From NCBI GenBank assembly GCA_009692065.1, contig SHZY01000049.1, forward strand, positions 1 through 37,691: DNA of 37,691 nucleotides. Direction: 5' to 3'. Below are positions 15,789 through 23,922 of the stretch, piece after piece. Under the pieces are notes generated by a model. It was not told the origin of the DNA and searched no databases. It saw only the letters and a list, made by a program, of their open reading frames with translations. Every line of letters starts with the position of its first letter. Position 1 is the first letter of the stretch. Origin of the DNA: Gemmataceae bacterium. Lineage in GTDB: Bacteria > Planctomycetota > Planctomycetia > Gemmatales > Gemmataceae. The position numbers and the translations under genes were made by a program.

Positions 15789-17092
15789 TCCCGCGCTTCA
15801 AACCGACGCTGGGTTGGCGCGAAATGCTGGCCCTTTTGTTTCCCACAGGCCGCGGCGAAGTGGCGCGATTCGAGTGCGCCTTCGCCGAGCTCATGGGCCA
15901 ACGGCATGCGATCGCCTGTCCGTACGGCCGAACTGGCCTGTGGCTATTGCTGCAGGCACTGGGCCTGAAGAACAAGGAAATCCTCTGCCCTGCGTACACA
16001 TGCGTCGTGGTCCCGCATGCCATTGTGCATAGCGGCAATGAGCCGGTCTTCATCGACAGTCAGCCTGGCGATTTCAACATGGACCTCGATCGCGCCAGGC
16101 AAGCGGTTACCGAAAAGACCGGTGCCATCGTCGCGACCTCGATTTTCGGCTACCCGGTGAATCTCGACAAGCTGCGCGAATTTCGCCGCGACTTCCCGCA
16201 GGTCCAGGTGATTCAGGACTGCGCGCACAGTTTTGCCGCCCAGTGGAGAGGCCAACCGGTGCAGCGCGAAGGGGACGCGGCGATTTTCGGGCTGAACATC
16301 AGCAAGTTGATCACGTCCATCTTCGGCGGCATGGTCACCACGGATGACGATGCGTTAGCATCCCGGTTGCGAGCGCTCCACGCTCAGAGTGTCCGGCCAG
16401 GGAGCTGGATGAGGAGCCTGAGTCGGCGTTGCTACCTGGCTGCAGTCAACGTCGCCTTCTGGGAACCGATCTACGGCATGATCAACGCCCTTGAGCGCAG
16501 CGGATTGCTCAACCGCTTCGTCAAGTATTACGATGAGGGCCGGATCGACATACCCGCCGACTTTTTGACCGGCATGACCAGCTTGCAAGCCAAGATCGGC
16601 CGGCGTCAGGTCGAACGCTATCCGGCGATCATCGCGCGCCGGCATGCAATCGCGGCGTACTATCACGAACGGCTCAGTGGACGGTCGGACCTACAGCTTC
16701 CACCGCTAGTGGAAGGGGCCACCTATTCACATTACGTTCTCCTGGTCGATCGGCGCGCCGACTTGGCGATGGCGATGCGCCGCCACGGCGTTCAACTCGG
16801 GACGTTGATCGATTACAGCATTCCCGAAATGGCTGCCTATCGCCAGCGGCCGGGGAACCGTTTTGCCTGCCCGGTGGCGGCTGACTTTTCGCGCCGATCG
16901 ATCAATTTGCCTATAGCGGTGTCTTTACGTGACGCAGAGAAGATCTGTGACAAACTGGACAAAGCCCTATTGTCGCAAGGATCTTGGTCGCCCTTGTCTA
17001 TGGCGAGTAGACGGCAGAAACAGCTGTCTGAAATCAATGCGACCTCCTCGCTCACGCGTGCTGGGAAAAAGGCAAACCGATCATCGTGGTAA
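15785..17092 (+). CDS. DegT/DnrJ/EryC1-type aminotransferase
   Basis: A 435-residue PLP-dependent enzyme of the sugar aminotransferase family, which transfers an amino group to a keto sugar-nucleotide. PYGRTGLWLLLQAL (46–59) is the phosphate-binding region, QDCAHSF (144–150) holds the PLP-ring Asp, and GLNISKLITSIFGGMVTT (169–186) has the candidate Schiff-base Lys at 174. The usual GSFSxxK is changed to GLNISK, so activity should be checked. A C-terminal tail of about 40 residues is poorly conserved in look. It begins with ATGA overlapping the stop of the previous gene, so it is translationally coupled. With the formyltransferase two genes on, it predicts an N-formylated amino sugar. Confidence 0.8.
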   Translation: MIPRFKPTLGWREMLALLFPTGRGEVARFECAFAELMGQRHAIACPYGRTGLWLLLQALGLKNKEILCPAYTCVVVPHAIVHSGNEPVFIDSQPGDFNMDLDRARQAVTEKTGAIVATSIFGYPVNLDKLREFRRDFPQVQVIQDCAHSFAAQWRGQPVQREGDAAIFGLNISKLITSIFGGMVTTDDDALASRLRALHAQSVRPGSWMRSLSRRCYLAAVNVAFWEPIYGMINALERSGLLNRFVKYYDEGRIDIPADFLTGMTSLQAKIGRRQVERYPAIIARRHAIAAYYHERLSGRSDLQLPPLVEGATYSHYVLLVDRRADLAMAMRRHGVQLGTLIDYSIPEMAAYRQRPGNRFACPVAADFSRRSINLPIAVSLRDAEKICDKLDKALLSQGSWSPLSMASRRQKQLSEINATSSLTRAGKKANRSSW

Positions 17093-17116
17093 GGATGCAA
17101 GCCACGGAGGAATCAC

Positions 17117-17890
17117 GTGCGGTATTTTTCACTCGGGCACCGGCTGCCACACTTGATCGCTGCGGCGTTATATGGCGACCGCAAACGGCACGGCTTGGTT
17201 CCACAAACTAAGGACCCCTGTTGGCAAGAATGGGAGAGCCGGTACCTCGATTTTTACTACGCGAATCAAAAATCATCGATCGGCAAGCTCGTAAATGATG
17301 CAGGCTATCGCATCTTGCGCAAGGTGGATCTTAGCGGCGCCAACGTCCTTGAGATCGGTCCGGGCGACATTCCCCATCTGGATCAATGGCAGGGCACTCC
17401 GCGATGTTATGTCATCGCCGACATCCAGCAAGAAATGCTCGACCGCAGCAGCCGGCGCCTGGCCGAGCGCAACATCCCGTTCGAGACCAGGCTCCTGAAG
17501 CGGGACGAGATTCGCTGCCTTCCGTTCGCCACGGGTGAATTTGACGCCATCCTTTCCTTTTATTCGTTGGAACACCTTTTCCCTCTGCAAGCGACCCTGA
17601 CCGAGATGGTTCGTATTCTCCGACCTGGCGGCTGCCTTGTCGGTGGTATTCCCACCGAATGCGGCTTGGCCTGGGGCCTGGGTCGCTTCCTGACGTCACG
17701 TCGATGGCTGAAGAAGCATACGACCATCGACCCTGGAAAAATTATCTGCTGGGAACATCCGAATTTTGCCGAGCATATTTTGAAGTTGATGGATCGAGTT
17801 CTGGTGAGACGGCATATTCGATACTGGCCGTTGTGGGTTCCACTCATTGATGTCAATCTGGTTGTTTCCTTCGTCTATGAACGCGCCTAG
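17117..17890 (+). CDS. Class I SAM-dependent methyltransferase
   Basis: A 257-residue Rossmann-fold methyltransferase. VLEIGPGDIPHL (77–88) is motif I (SAM binding), IADIQQEML (100–108) holds the ribose-binding acidic residue, FDAILSFYSLEHL (142–154) is motif IV and ILRPGGCLVGGIP (167–179) is motif VI. The Leu-Arg-Pro-Gly-Gly turn is typical of the UbiE/Methyltransf_11 group. The likely substrate is a sugar of the operon's glycan. The start is GTG 17117, supported by GGAGG six bases upstream and 24 bases after the aminotransferase stop. Confidence 0.85.
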   Translation: MRYFSLGHRLPHLIAAALYGDRKRHGLVPQTKDPCWQEWESRYLDFYYANQKSSIGKLVNDAGYRILRKVDLSGANVLEIGPGDIPHLDQWQGTPRCYVIADIQQEMLDRSSRRLAERNIPFETRLLKRDEIRCLPFATGEFDAILSFYSLEHLFPLQATLTEMVRILRPGGCLVGGIPTECGLAWGLGRFLTSRRWLKKHTTIDPGKIICWEHPNFAEHILKLMDRVLVRRHIRYWPLWVPLIDVNLVVSFVYERA

Positions 17891-17914
17891 CCCGCGCAAA
17901 GAAAGTTGGTTCGA

Positions 17915-18508
17915 ATGAGCGTCTTGCTGGTGATCGGTGATGACAAGTTTGGCCATCGGCTGATCGGTCGCATGCCGAGTGATTGGCCAGGAGCCATCGT
18001 GCTGGATCGCTCTTCCAGTTTCGGTCGTGCCGTTCGGCTAATTCGACGTGGCGTGCTCTCCTGGCAAGTGTGTTTTCGCATGGCCTGGGCGGACTTCTGG
18101 CGACGCGACATCAAGGTGCCGCCGTTTCCAGCCATTATGTCGAATCAACAGTTGCAATGCTTGATCGAGCAGCTGGATGTCAGGACGGTGTTCTTGTTTC
18201 GAGCAGGCCTCATCATCAATCGCAGCATTCTTGACATGGGCGTCGAGCTGTTGAACACGCATTGCGCTCGTATCCCCGCGTATGGCGGACTTGGATCGAT
18301 CGCGCGAGCGCTAGCCGACGGCGCTCACAATCAATGTGCTACCTTGCACCGCGTCACCGAAAGAATTGATGCAGGCGAAGTGATTGACACCGAGCCGTAC
18401 TGCCTGAGATCCGACTGGTCGTATGGTCGCAACGAGGATGTTGCCTATGACGCCGGGATTGATGTCCTGCTGAGAAATCTCACGAGGGTTCTACGCCGGG
18501 CCGCCTGA
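17915..18508 (+). CDS. Formyltransferase-family protein (sugar N-formyltransferase-like)
   Basis: A 197-residue protein with the catalytic triad of N10-formyl-THF-dependent formyltransferases: Asn114 and His116 in LLNTHCARIPAYGG, and Asp152 in TERIDAGEVI. The usual motif is N-x-H-PS-LP-YRG and then D-x-G; here the Pro-Ser is replaced, but the three catalytic residues remain. The protein ends soon after the catalytic domain, so it lacks the C-terminal dimer/ankyrin extensions of VioF/QdtF-type enzymes. It would formylate the amino group made by the DegT-type enzyme. I chose ATG 17915; a TTG three codons earlier is possible. The first 90 residues are less conserved in look than the rest. Confidence 0.75.
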   Translation: MSVLLVIGDDKFGHRLIGRMPSDWPGAIVLDRSSSFGRAVRLIRRGVLSWQVCFRMAWADFWRRDIKVPPFPAIMSNQQLQCLIEQLDVRTVFLFRAGLIINRSILDMGVELLNTHCARIPAYGGLGSIARALADGAHNQCATLHRVTERIDAGEVIDTEPYCLRSDWSYGRNEDVAYDAGIDVLLRNLTRVLRRAA

Positions 18509-18510
18509 AA

Positions 18511-20634
18511 ATGAGGCCGCCACAGCTCAATTGGCGGGAAAATTTCATGGTTCGTGAACTTCTATGGCACTGGCGAAACGGTCTTCCTGCAGGCCGGATG
18601 GAAAAGGCATGGTGGGCGCTGACATTCACACTGTTGGCGTTTGTGGCCTGGAGTTACTTCTTCCAGATCAAGAATTTTCCTCATCCTCACGGCGACGAAT
18701 CGAGTCTGTTAAACATTCCATATCGCTTTTGTGAGTACGGCGACGCGGGCTATCCAGCCGTTTACGCCCATTCATTCGGTGCCGAGAAGATACGTCCCTA
18801 CCCGCCCGTCGCGGCGTTCACTATGCGCAACGCGTATCATGCGGTGGTAGGATTCTCGCCTTTGAAGAGCCGAGTGTTCTCGGCGTTGCTGATGCTGACG
18901 GTCGTCGGGAGCGCCGGCGTGTTCTTATGGCGTACGACCGATTTGACAGCCTGGCAGCGCTGGCTTGTGCTGTGCCAGGTTGGCTTGGCCTCGGTGATGA
19001 TTTACACCGCACGCTCAATGCGCTTCGAACAGGAAGTCCTCTTTGCCGGCTGGATCGGCGCTGTCTTCTTGCCGGTGCTGATTTCTTGGGTGACGGTCGG
19101 CTGGATTCGCTGCCTGTTGTGGGTCGTCGCCGGCGCGGCTCTTGGCTTGGCGGGAACTTCGCATCCCTTCGGTCTGATCTTTGGAATCGTGGGGGTTTGG
19201 CTGTTGGTCTTTCCAAGCTATTGGCATCAACAGGATGGTCTTCGGCTTTGGCAGCGACTCGGGCTCCTCGGGCTCGGCATGGTCCTTGCGGGCATTCCGA
19301 CCTTTCTATGGGTCGCCGCAGACTGGGACACCTTCGTGGCCTTCAGTCGAGCGCACAAGAAACTCTATGCGGACCAGGAGCGATTGCTGACTGACTGGTA
19401 TGCCGGCATGCCGCCGTGGAACCGGCTGCGCGGCGTTCTGTCCGATACCGTCCTCGCACACCTGACCGTGCTGCACCATGCATCCTACGAGGATTTTTTT
19501 AACTATCCCGTCCCGGCCTATCGATTTCGATTGGTCCTCCACACGATCTTCTATGTCCAGCTCCTGCTGGTTCTTGGCTACTTTCTCTATTCGGTGCGGC
19601 GCCTGTTTCAAAACGGGAATCCGTGGCTGCATCTGCTCGTCTGGTTTGCGCTCGGCTTCATTGCCTTCGGTATCTGGTATCCGCCCATTCATACCTATAA
19701 AATCTACACGAGTTTTTTTGTCAATTTGGCCGGCGGCATGATCGCCTGGCGTCTGGTGGCCTGGCTGCGCCAAACCGCCGTGCCGCAGGCATTGTCCGTT
19801 GGGATGGCCTCCGCTTGCGTCGCAGCGTCCTTCGTCGTGCTTCACTATGCGGCGATGCATGCCGTTCACCTGAGCAGGAGCTATCGTGACGGCGCCTATC
19901 CCCATGCAACTTTGGACCAGGAGTACGCTGCGCTCAAAGAAATTTCCGATCACCTAGAGCTTCGCCATGACGACCGGATCGTGTACACCTACGTCGAGAG
20001 CTGGATTGCCGCGGGCAAGAACGCGCATTCACTCTGGGAGTCGGTTAACCAAGGTTACGTTGAGCCCAAGTCGAATGCGGATGGAGCGGTCTTCAAAAAC
20101 CTTAACGTCGGGCTCATTTTTCGTCCCGTCCCCACCGACACGCCGGAGATATCCGCAAGGCGTGTCCAAAAGTTCGAACGCCTCAGTGGCCTGGTGTCAC
20201 CCATGTGCCTCGGAGGCGTGGTCTTGAACGACTTTAATGCAGACGGCGCATACTCGTTTTATGTTCGGCCCGACGGCGCCCCACCGCCCCTTGTCGTGGC
20301 GCGAATGTTGCGCAATCAGCAAGTTGTCCTTCACAAAGCGGTTTTCGAGAAAGAGGTGCGCAATTTCCATGAGCCCGTGTCGTTGGCGCCTGGCCGATAT
20401 GTTCTGTTAGCATGGGTGCAGGGAACAGTTCGGGACGACCTCTTTGAGGTGAAGTACACCATGCCGTCCGGCGCCGTCCAAAATACCTCGGTTTTTCTTA
20501 CGCCTCTTTGCACGCTGGTGCCTGCTCCGGTATATGTGGAGATTGATCGCACTCAACCCGTTCATATCGGCTTAAAGATGGCTCAGGGAAGCTGCTCGCT
20601 GGCCAAGGTCGGAGTCCTTCGCCTTGATCCCTGA
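18511..20634 (+). CDS. GT-C membrane glycosyltransferase (GT39/ArnT-like)
   Basis: A 707-residue integral membrane protein. A first TM segment at about 34–50 is followed by the loop HPHGDESSL (58–66), whose Asp/Glu pair matches the catalytic acidic residues in the first outer loop of GT-C enzymes. About nine more TM segments run to about residue 450, followed by a soluble C-terminal domain of about 250 residues, mostly beta, probably outside the cytoplasm. Enzymes of this type transfer a sugar from a polyprenyl-phosphate carrier, which fits the GT2 at the head of the operon as maker of that donor. The start ATG 18511 lies two bases after the formyltransferase stop. It is the last gene of the operon. 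Confidence 0.8.
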   Translation: MRPPQLNWRENFMVRELLWHWRNGLPAGRMEKAWWALTFTLLAFVAWSYFFQIKNFPHPHGDESSLLNIPYRFCEYGDAGYPAVYAHSFGAEKIRPYPPVAAFTMRNAYHAVVGFSPLKSRVFSALLMLTVVGSAGVFLWRTTDLTAWQRWLVLCQVGLASVMIYTARSMRFEQEVLFAGWIGAVFLPVLISWVTVGWIRCLLWVVAGAALGLAGTSHPFGLIFGIVGVWLLVFPSYWHQQDGLRLWQRLGLLGLGMVLAGIPTFLWVAADWDTFVAFSRAHKKLYADQERLLTDWYAGMPPWNRLRGVLSDTVLAHLTVLHHASYEDFFNYPVPAYRFRLVLHTIFYVQLLLVLGYFLYSVRRLFQNGNPWLHLLVWFALGFIAFGIWYPPIHTYKIYTSFFVNLAGGMIAWRLVAWLRQTAVPQALSVGMASACVAASFVVLHYAAMHAVHLSRSYRDGAYPHATLDQEYAALKEISDHLELRHDDRIVYTYVESWIAAGKNAHSLWESVNQGYVEPKSNADGAVFKNLNVGLIFRPVPTDTPEISARRVQKFERLSGLVSPMCLGGVVLNDFNADGAYSFYVRPDGAPPPLVVARMLRNQQVVLHKAVFEKEVRNFHEPVSLAPGRYVLLAWVQGTVRDDLFEVKYTMPSGAVQNTSVFLTPLCTLVPAPVYVEIDRTQPVHIGLKMAQGSCSLAKVGVLRLDP

Positions 20635-20851
20635 ATCCGTTAGACGCAACCATGCTGCCATCTTTTCCGGTGACGAAATCGACGAGCTTGGCCATGGGAA
20701 CATGCGTGCGATCGCGGAATATCGCCGCACGAAAACGTCCCGCGCTCAACGACCACTCTCGAACTAAAGATTTCGCGCACCGATTCCTGGCTCAAGGCCC
20801 CTATCTCGCCCCGTTACGCGTGCTGGCCGTTCCAAATCGAGCCGGGCGATC

Positions 20852-21310
20852 TTGAGGGCGGCGCAGGACCGTCTCGATCTTCTCCCAGGCGCGAACGGCA
20901 CCAGCCGTGTGCTGGGCGTTTGTATGCCGAGCGACAATGAGGAAGAGGAATCGCTTTTCCTCCACAACCAGCAGCCGGACACCGTCATTTCCATTTTTAA
21001 CAGTCCTTTCGGCCCGGACGTGCTCGTCGTCACGGACAAGCTATCCGAAGGGATCGACTTGCACCGTTACTGCCGTCACCTGATCCATTACGAACTGGCC
21101 CCAAGCCCGATCCGCGCGGTGCAGCGCAACGGCCGGATCCGTCGCGTGAACAGTTGGGCGGCTGCCACTGGCCAGCCGATCTGTTACACTTGCCCAGCAT
21201 TTCGCGGGACACGGGATCACCGTCTCTCGCAGATCATGAAGAAGCGAATTGGTAGCTTCTCTCTCCTGCTAGGCGGAGTACAGGACTTCGATGTCGAGGA
21301 GGTGGTATAG
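20852..21310 (+). pseudogene. SF2 helicase C-terminal remnant
   Basis: A 152-residue frame without a plausible own start (TTG, no ribosome site). It matches the last RecA-like half of a superfamily 2 helicase. VLVVTDKLSEGIDLH is motif V, and APSPIRAVQRNGRIRRV holds motif VI (QRxGRxxR). PICYTCPAFRGTRDHRLSQIMKKRIGSF gives the trailing helices. The ATPase half (Walker A, DExH) is absent, and upstream bases do not continue the protein in any frame. Helicases of this look are found in phage-defence and restriction-type islands; that link is inferred. Confidence 0.65.
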
Positions 21311-21516
21311 ACGGTGCCGCGCCGCCGTCATCAAACGGTAAGAAACGGCCGTCGCCCAAGCGCGGCGAGCACTGCGGACCGTCAACAAACGGTGAAAACC
21401 GGTTCACCGCATGCCCGCCCGATCATGAATCAGACTTCGGCGGGTAGTGCGAAAACTGGTCGGGAGGCAAATCGAAACGGATTAGACGCGAACACGACTT
21501 GCGTTGGACATGATTT
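21311..21516. other. No gene seen between convergent genes
   Basis: A 206-bp gap between the helicase relic and the GT4 stop. It has three short AAACGGT-like repeats (near 21334, 21387 and 21397) and nothing that I can call a gene or terminator. Confidence 0.35.
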
Positions 21517-22725
21517 TCAGGCCGCCTGCTTCCGCGCCGCCGCTTCCGTCAGCACTCCCATGAGTTGGCGATAGTGTTGCTCGAAAGTCCATTGCAACGC
21601 CGTGCGGCGGGTGGCCTGGGTGAAGGCGTGCCGCCGGCCCGGGTCGAGCATCTGCGCCAGGCACCAGCCAAGTTCCTGGTGATCGTGCGGATCGCTGATG
21701 ACGTAGCCTTCCTGCTGCGGCGGCGAGGTGTGCATCAATTCACTTGCGCCGTTGTAGCGTGTGGTGATGATCGGCAACCCGCACGCCAGTGCTTCCAGGA
21801 CGACGAGCGAGCACGGATCGTAGAACGTCGGATGAACCAAAAAGTCGGCCGCGAAGTAGGCGTTGCGCATCTCCGGGCAGAAGCCGACGAAGCGAACCAC
21901 ATCATCAATGCCGAGCTTGCGCGCGAGCCGCTGGTAGACATGGGCCTCCGGCTTGCCGACGACCATCAGCCGAAACGCCGGCCGATTATCGACAAACTCC
22001 GGCCGCTGAAACAGGCGCTCGATCGCATAGAGAAGCGGTTCGAGCCCCTTGAGATGGTAATTCATGGCCGCGAACAGGCCGACGACTTCATTCGGGGCGA
22101 TGCCATACTTCTCACGGCATTCCAGCCGGCACTTCAAGCGATCCTGTTCGGGGAATCGCTGCGGATCGATCGAGCTGCGCACCACGTGCAGTTGTCCCGG
22201 TGGCACATGGTAATGGCGCAGGAAGTGGTCGCGCACCATGAAGCTGTTGACGACGATCAAGGGCGCTTGTTGGCCGAAGTATTGCTTGCGCTCTAGCATC
22301 GTGTACGACCAGTGGGCGACGTCGAACCATTTGACGACGCCGGCTAGGCGCCGCAACAGCGGGTTGGCGTGCTTGCGCAGGTTATGCTCCGCGCTGGCGA
22401 CATGCAGGCCGCCTTGCGGGTAGAGAACATCCTGGCCCCAGGTCTTGTCGAAGCCGAGGGTGACATCGTGATGGCGTTCGGACATCGCCTTCAGGCAACG
22501 CCGGCCGAACATCCAGGGCTTGAGGAAACGCGGCGCCCACGTCGTCGGAATGGCGTGGAATTGAATGCCCTTGGGGAGTGCCTGCTCATCCCACCGGCAA
22601 GCGTAAAGGTGGACCTCATGGCGATCCGCCAGAAGCCTGCGCGCGAGATCAGCAATGTAGGTCTCGCACCCGCCGCGTTCCGGCAGCACGCTCTCATAGC
22701 AAAATGCGATGTTCATTCCAGCCAT
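21517..22725 (-). CDS. Glycosyltransferase family 4 (GT-B)
   Basis: A 402-residue retaining glycosyltransferase. FCYESVLPERGGCETYIADLA (near the N-terminus) is the acceptor-side Gly-rich turn. LHVVRSSIDPQRFP, with VVGLFAAMNYHLKGLEPLLYA, is the link into the second domain. DFLVHPTFYDPCSLVVLEALACGLPIITTRYNGASEL holds the E-x7-E-type nucleotide-sugar site. It is the last gene of the minus-strand heptose/kinase run and probably adds a later sugar to the lipid A core, as WaaG does; the specificity cannot be read. I chose ATG 22725, with AGG upstream. A GTG at 22734 and an ATG at 22716 are alternatives. Confidence 0.85.
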   Translation of the reverse strand: MAGMNIAFCYESVLPERGGCETYIADLARRLLADRHEVHLYACRWDEQALPKGIQFHAIPTTWAPRFLKPWMFGRRCLKAMSERHHDVTLGFDKTWGQDVLYPQGGLHVASAEHNLRKHANPLLRRLAGVVKWFDVAHWSYTMLERKQYFGQQAPLIVVNSFMVRDHFLRHYHVPPGQLHVVRSSIDPQRFPEQDRLKCRLECREKYGIAPNEVVGLFAAMNYHLKGLEPLLYAIERLFQRPEFVDNRPAFRLMVVGKPEAHVYQRLARKLGIDDVVRFVGFCPEMRNAYFAADFLVHPTFYDPCSLVVLEALACGLPIITTRYNGASELMHTSPPQQEGYVISDPHDHQELGWCLAQMLDPGRRHAFTQATRRTALQWTFEQHYRQLMGVLTEAAARKQAA

Positions 22726-22805
22726 GCTCGACACCTGGTTTCACTCTCGTACGACTCTCGTGCCCAAGCTCACTTAGCCCGGCTCACTCAGAGCAGAAAA
22801 CCCTA

Positions 22806-22930
22806 ACCACAGAGGCACAGAGATCACCGAGAAGAGACATAGTAGGTAGAGTACACTATGCCAGCGTTTTTCAAGCCAGGAGATCGCCGCAGCTCATTAT
22901 CCCAATTGGTTTTCTCTGTGCCTCTGTGGT
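22806..22930. repeat. Inverted repeat of the ACCACAGAGGCACAGAG type
   Basis: Arms 22806–22823 and 22913–22930 are perfect reverse complements over 18 bp, separated by 89 bp. It fills the gap between the WaaP-like gene and the GT4 gene. A second member of the family is at 26490–26646. Confidence 0.88.
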
Positions 22931-22959
22931 GAATAATTCGGGTTAGGAACCCGTGGATA

Positions 22960-23922
22960 TCATGCCGCGGCGGCCTTCTTCGCCGCCGCCTTGGCGTTGT
23001 GCTTGCGGTAGCGCTCGCCGCGCGTCAAGGCGAGGTGACGCAGCCAGCGGCCGCGCAGCGTGTTTCGTCCCGTGCCCAGATACGCTCGCCAAAACCGCAA
23101 TCGGTCGCGTGCATCGATGCCCTCGATTTCAGACGAGTACAAGAGCTGCCCGAGATCCTTGGAGGTCCAGAAAGCTCGGGTGATCGGATGGTGCGCGAGA
23201 CGATGAAAATCGATCATGAAGACGCGGTTCGTCCACGTCGGCACACCACTAATATCGGCACGGGCGATGAAAAAATGGCATAGATATAAATCTTTATGGA
23301 AGCGATGGCGATCATGCAGGAAGCGCGCGAGCCGCGCAACTTCGCGGACCAACCCCGCCTTCCACTTTCTGAACGTCGTCGGGTCGAGTTGGCGAGCCGC
23401 CAGCGGAATCGCTTCATGCAACGGGAGCATCCCGGTCAGCTCTTCGATGGCGAGGAAGCTTTGCAGTTTTCCCCAGGGTCCCACGAACTCGCCGGCTACC
23501 ACGACCTCCGGGACCGGCAGGCCTTCCTGGCATGCCCATTCCAGGTTGTAGCGCTCCTGCATGGCGGGGGACCAATTGCGGCCTGGCCAAAGCGTCGCCA
23601 TGAACCCGCGCCACCACGGCAATTCGTAATGGCGCTTCAGATACACCACGAGTTGCTTGCCGGCGGATTCGAGCGACCAGCGTGCGGTGGAGCGGCCTTG
23701 CTTGGCGTGGAAGTCGTCGGTGACTTTGGCGTGCATGATCTGGTCGGGCCAGTTTTCGCCGGCGTATTCGCTCCAGTCGGCGCGCGCGTACAAGCGGCGG
23801 ACGCCGTGGCATAGGCGCTGCCACCACGTTCCCGGGTCGAGCGGCTCAACAGTCGGCAGGGGCGTGGCTTCACTCTCGACCTCACTGGCACAAGCGGAGA
23901 GAGGAGTATCGATCTGACTCAT
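22960..23922 (-). CDS. WaaP/InaA-like lipopolysaccharide heptose kinase
   Basis: A 320-residue kinase of the Kdo/WaaP group, which phosphorylates sugars of the LPS core. LVVYLKRHYELPWW (91–104) holds the ATP-binding Lys96. FHKDLYLCHFFI (208–219) is the catalytic loop with Asp211 and the family's CHF pattern. VFMIDFHRL (234–242) holds the metal-binding Asp238. The match to WaaP (HRDCYICHF, DLHR) is close. A basic, Ala/Lys-rich tail ends the protein. Its ATG overlaps the stop of the upstream two-domain kinase by four bases (ATGA, 23919–23922), so the two are made together. Downstream comes a GT4 glycosyltransferase. Confidence 0.85.
   Translation of the reverse strand: MSQIDTPLSACASEVESEATPLPTVEPLDPGTWWQRLCHGVRRLYARADWSEYAGENWPDQIMHAKVTDDFHAKQGRSTARWSLESAGKQLVVYLKRHYELPWWRGFMATLWPGRNWSPAMQERYNLEWACQEGLPVPEVVVAGEFVGPWGKLQSFLAIEELTGMLPLHEAIPLAARQLDPTTFRKWKAGLVREVARLARFLHDRHRFHKDLYLCHFFIARADISGVPTWTNRVFMIDFHRLAHHPITRAFWTSKDLGQLLYSSEIEGIDARDRLRFWRAYLGTGRNTLRGRWLRHLALTRGERYRKHNAKAAAKKAAAA

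Noticed and set aside
20498-20749. An 83-codon minus-strand frame
   Set aside because: Most of it lies opposite the end of the GT-C gene; a short FRDRTHVPMAKLVDFVTGKD stretch looked protein-like but I could not link it to a family.
21314-21574. An 86-codon plus-strand frame
   Set aside because: It has no recognisable protein features, starts without a ribosome site and overlaps the GT4 gene end.
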